Position numbers and translations under genes: made by a program. Shown in pieces: positions 5,726-5,924 of a stretch of 5,924 bases of DNA; the stretch's first letter is position 1, and the number at the start of each line of letters is the position of its first letter. This DNA is from a bacterium (GTDB lineage Bacteria > SZUA-79 > Acidulodesulfobacterales > Acidulodesulfobacteraceae). Where the stretch lies: assembly GCA_021821565.1 (NCBI GenBank), contig JAKACI010000100.1, positions 1 through 5,924 of the forward strand, read 5' to 3'. The notes under the pieces were generated by a model. It worked only from the letters and a program-made list of their open reading frames with translations, was not told the DNA's origin and did no database searches.

Positions 5726-5911
5726 GCAAAAAAATAAAAATTACTTAAATAAAAATTTAAAATAGTTATAAGTTATTGCATTTACAACAATTTATTTATT
5801 AATCATAACTAATAAAAAACAATGCTTATTGATATAATTATATATGTTTATAAACAACCATATATAGAATAATATAAAATATAATATACTTTTGCATTTG
5901 TCAAACAAAAA
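5717..5911. repeat. Direct repeat ATTTGTCAA(G/A)CAAAAA, two copies
   Basis: The 16-mer lies at 5717-5732 and 5896-5911, with one difference in 16. Each copy contains TTGACA on the minus strand. The first is the -35 box of the regulator promoter. The second is followed, with 17 nt spacing, by a poor TATTTT and could be a second upstream promoter or the remains of a duplicated promoter. Between the copies the DNA is AT-rich with no credible gene; it includes 8-bp inverted arms TATATATG/CATATATA at 5839-5846 and 5859-5866. Confidence 0.5.
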
Positions 5912-5924
5912 CTTTAACTTTAAT

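Noticed and set aside
5839..5866. Second operator formed by TATATATG/CATATATA
   Set aside because: Arms are pure AT except one base pair, lack the ATTC/GAAT core, and such repeats are expected by chance in this composition.

Overview
The window is an AT-rich bacterial segment in which every credible gene lies on the minus strand. Reading in the direction of transcription (high to low coordinates), it holds an ArsR-family regulator followed by five heterodisulfide-reductase-like genes in the order hdrC1, hdrB1, hdrA, hdrC2, hdrB2. Two HdrC/HdrB pairs around one short HdrA (348 residues, no ferredoxin extensions) is the hallmark of the sulfur-oxidizing heterodisulfide reductase-like (sHdr) system. 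In other bacteria and some archaea, sHdr works with lipoate-binding proteins to oxidise protein-bound sulfane sulfur to sulfite in the cytoplasm. This points to a sulfur-oxidising or sulfur-metabolising chemolithotroph with a low-GC genome. The exact taxon cannot be read from the sequence; low-GC sulfur bacteria such as Aquificota or the acidophilic Acidulodesulfobacterales-type lineages would be consistent.

Layout: 5613-5924 is a regulatory region with a near-consensus minus-strand promoter (TTGACA, 18 nt, TATACT). A perfect 10-4-10 inverted repeat containing ATTC-N8-GAAT covers its -10 box. The ArsR-type gene (5232-5612) comes next, then a 163-bp gap with a GUAA-capped RNA hairpin. hdrC1 (4334-5068) and hdrB1 (3034-4125) are separated by a very AT-rich 208-bp gap. 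Next is a 301-bp gap that contains a decayed IS200/IS605 (TnpB-type) right end or omega-RNA-like relic. hdrA (1686-2732), hdrC2 (981-1625) and hdrB2 (79-984) follow closely, with hdrC2 and hdrB2 sharing an ATGA stop/start overlap. The locus lacks the small conserved gene that usually lies between hdrA and hdrC2 in type I sHdr clusters, and no lbpA or sulfurtransferase gene is in view.

How it would work together (inference): the ArsR protein has the 'ILC' cysteine of the persulfide-sensing SqrR/BigR/sHdrR group and would repress its own promoter, and possibly the whole hdr set, until reactive sulfur modifies it. HdrC1 and HdrC2 (each with two [4Fe-4S] clusters) carry electrons between the CCG-domain subunits HdrB1/HdrB2 and the FAD subunit HdrA. 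The most notable departures from textbook patterns are the missing distal cysteine in the regulator, a rearranged cysteine motif in HdrA, the degenerate N-terminal CCG site of HdrB1, and the mobile-element relic inside the gene cluster.
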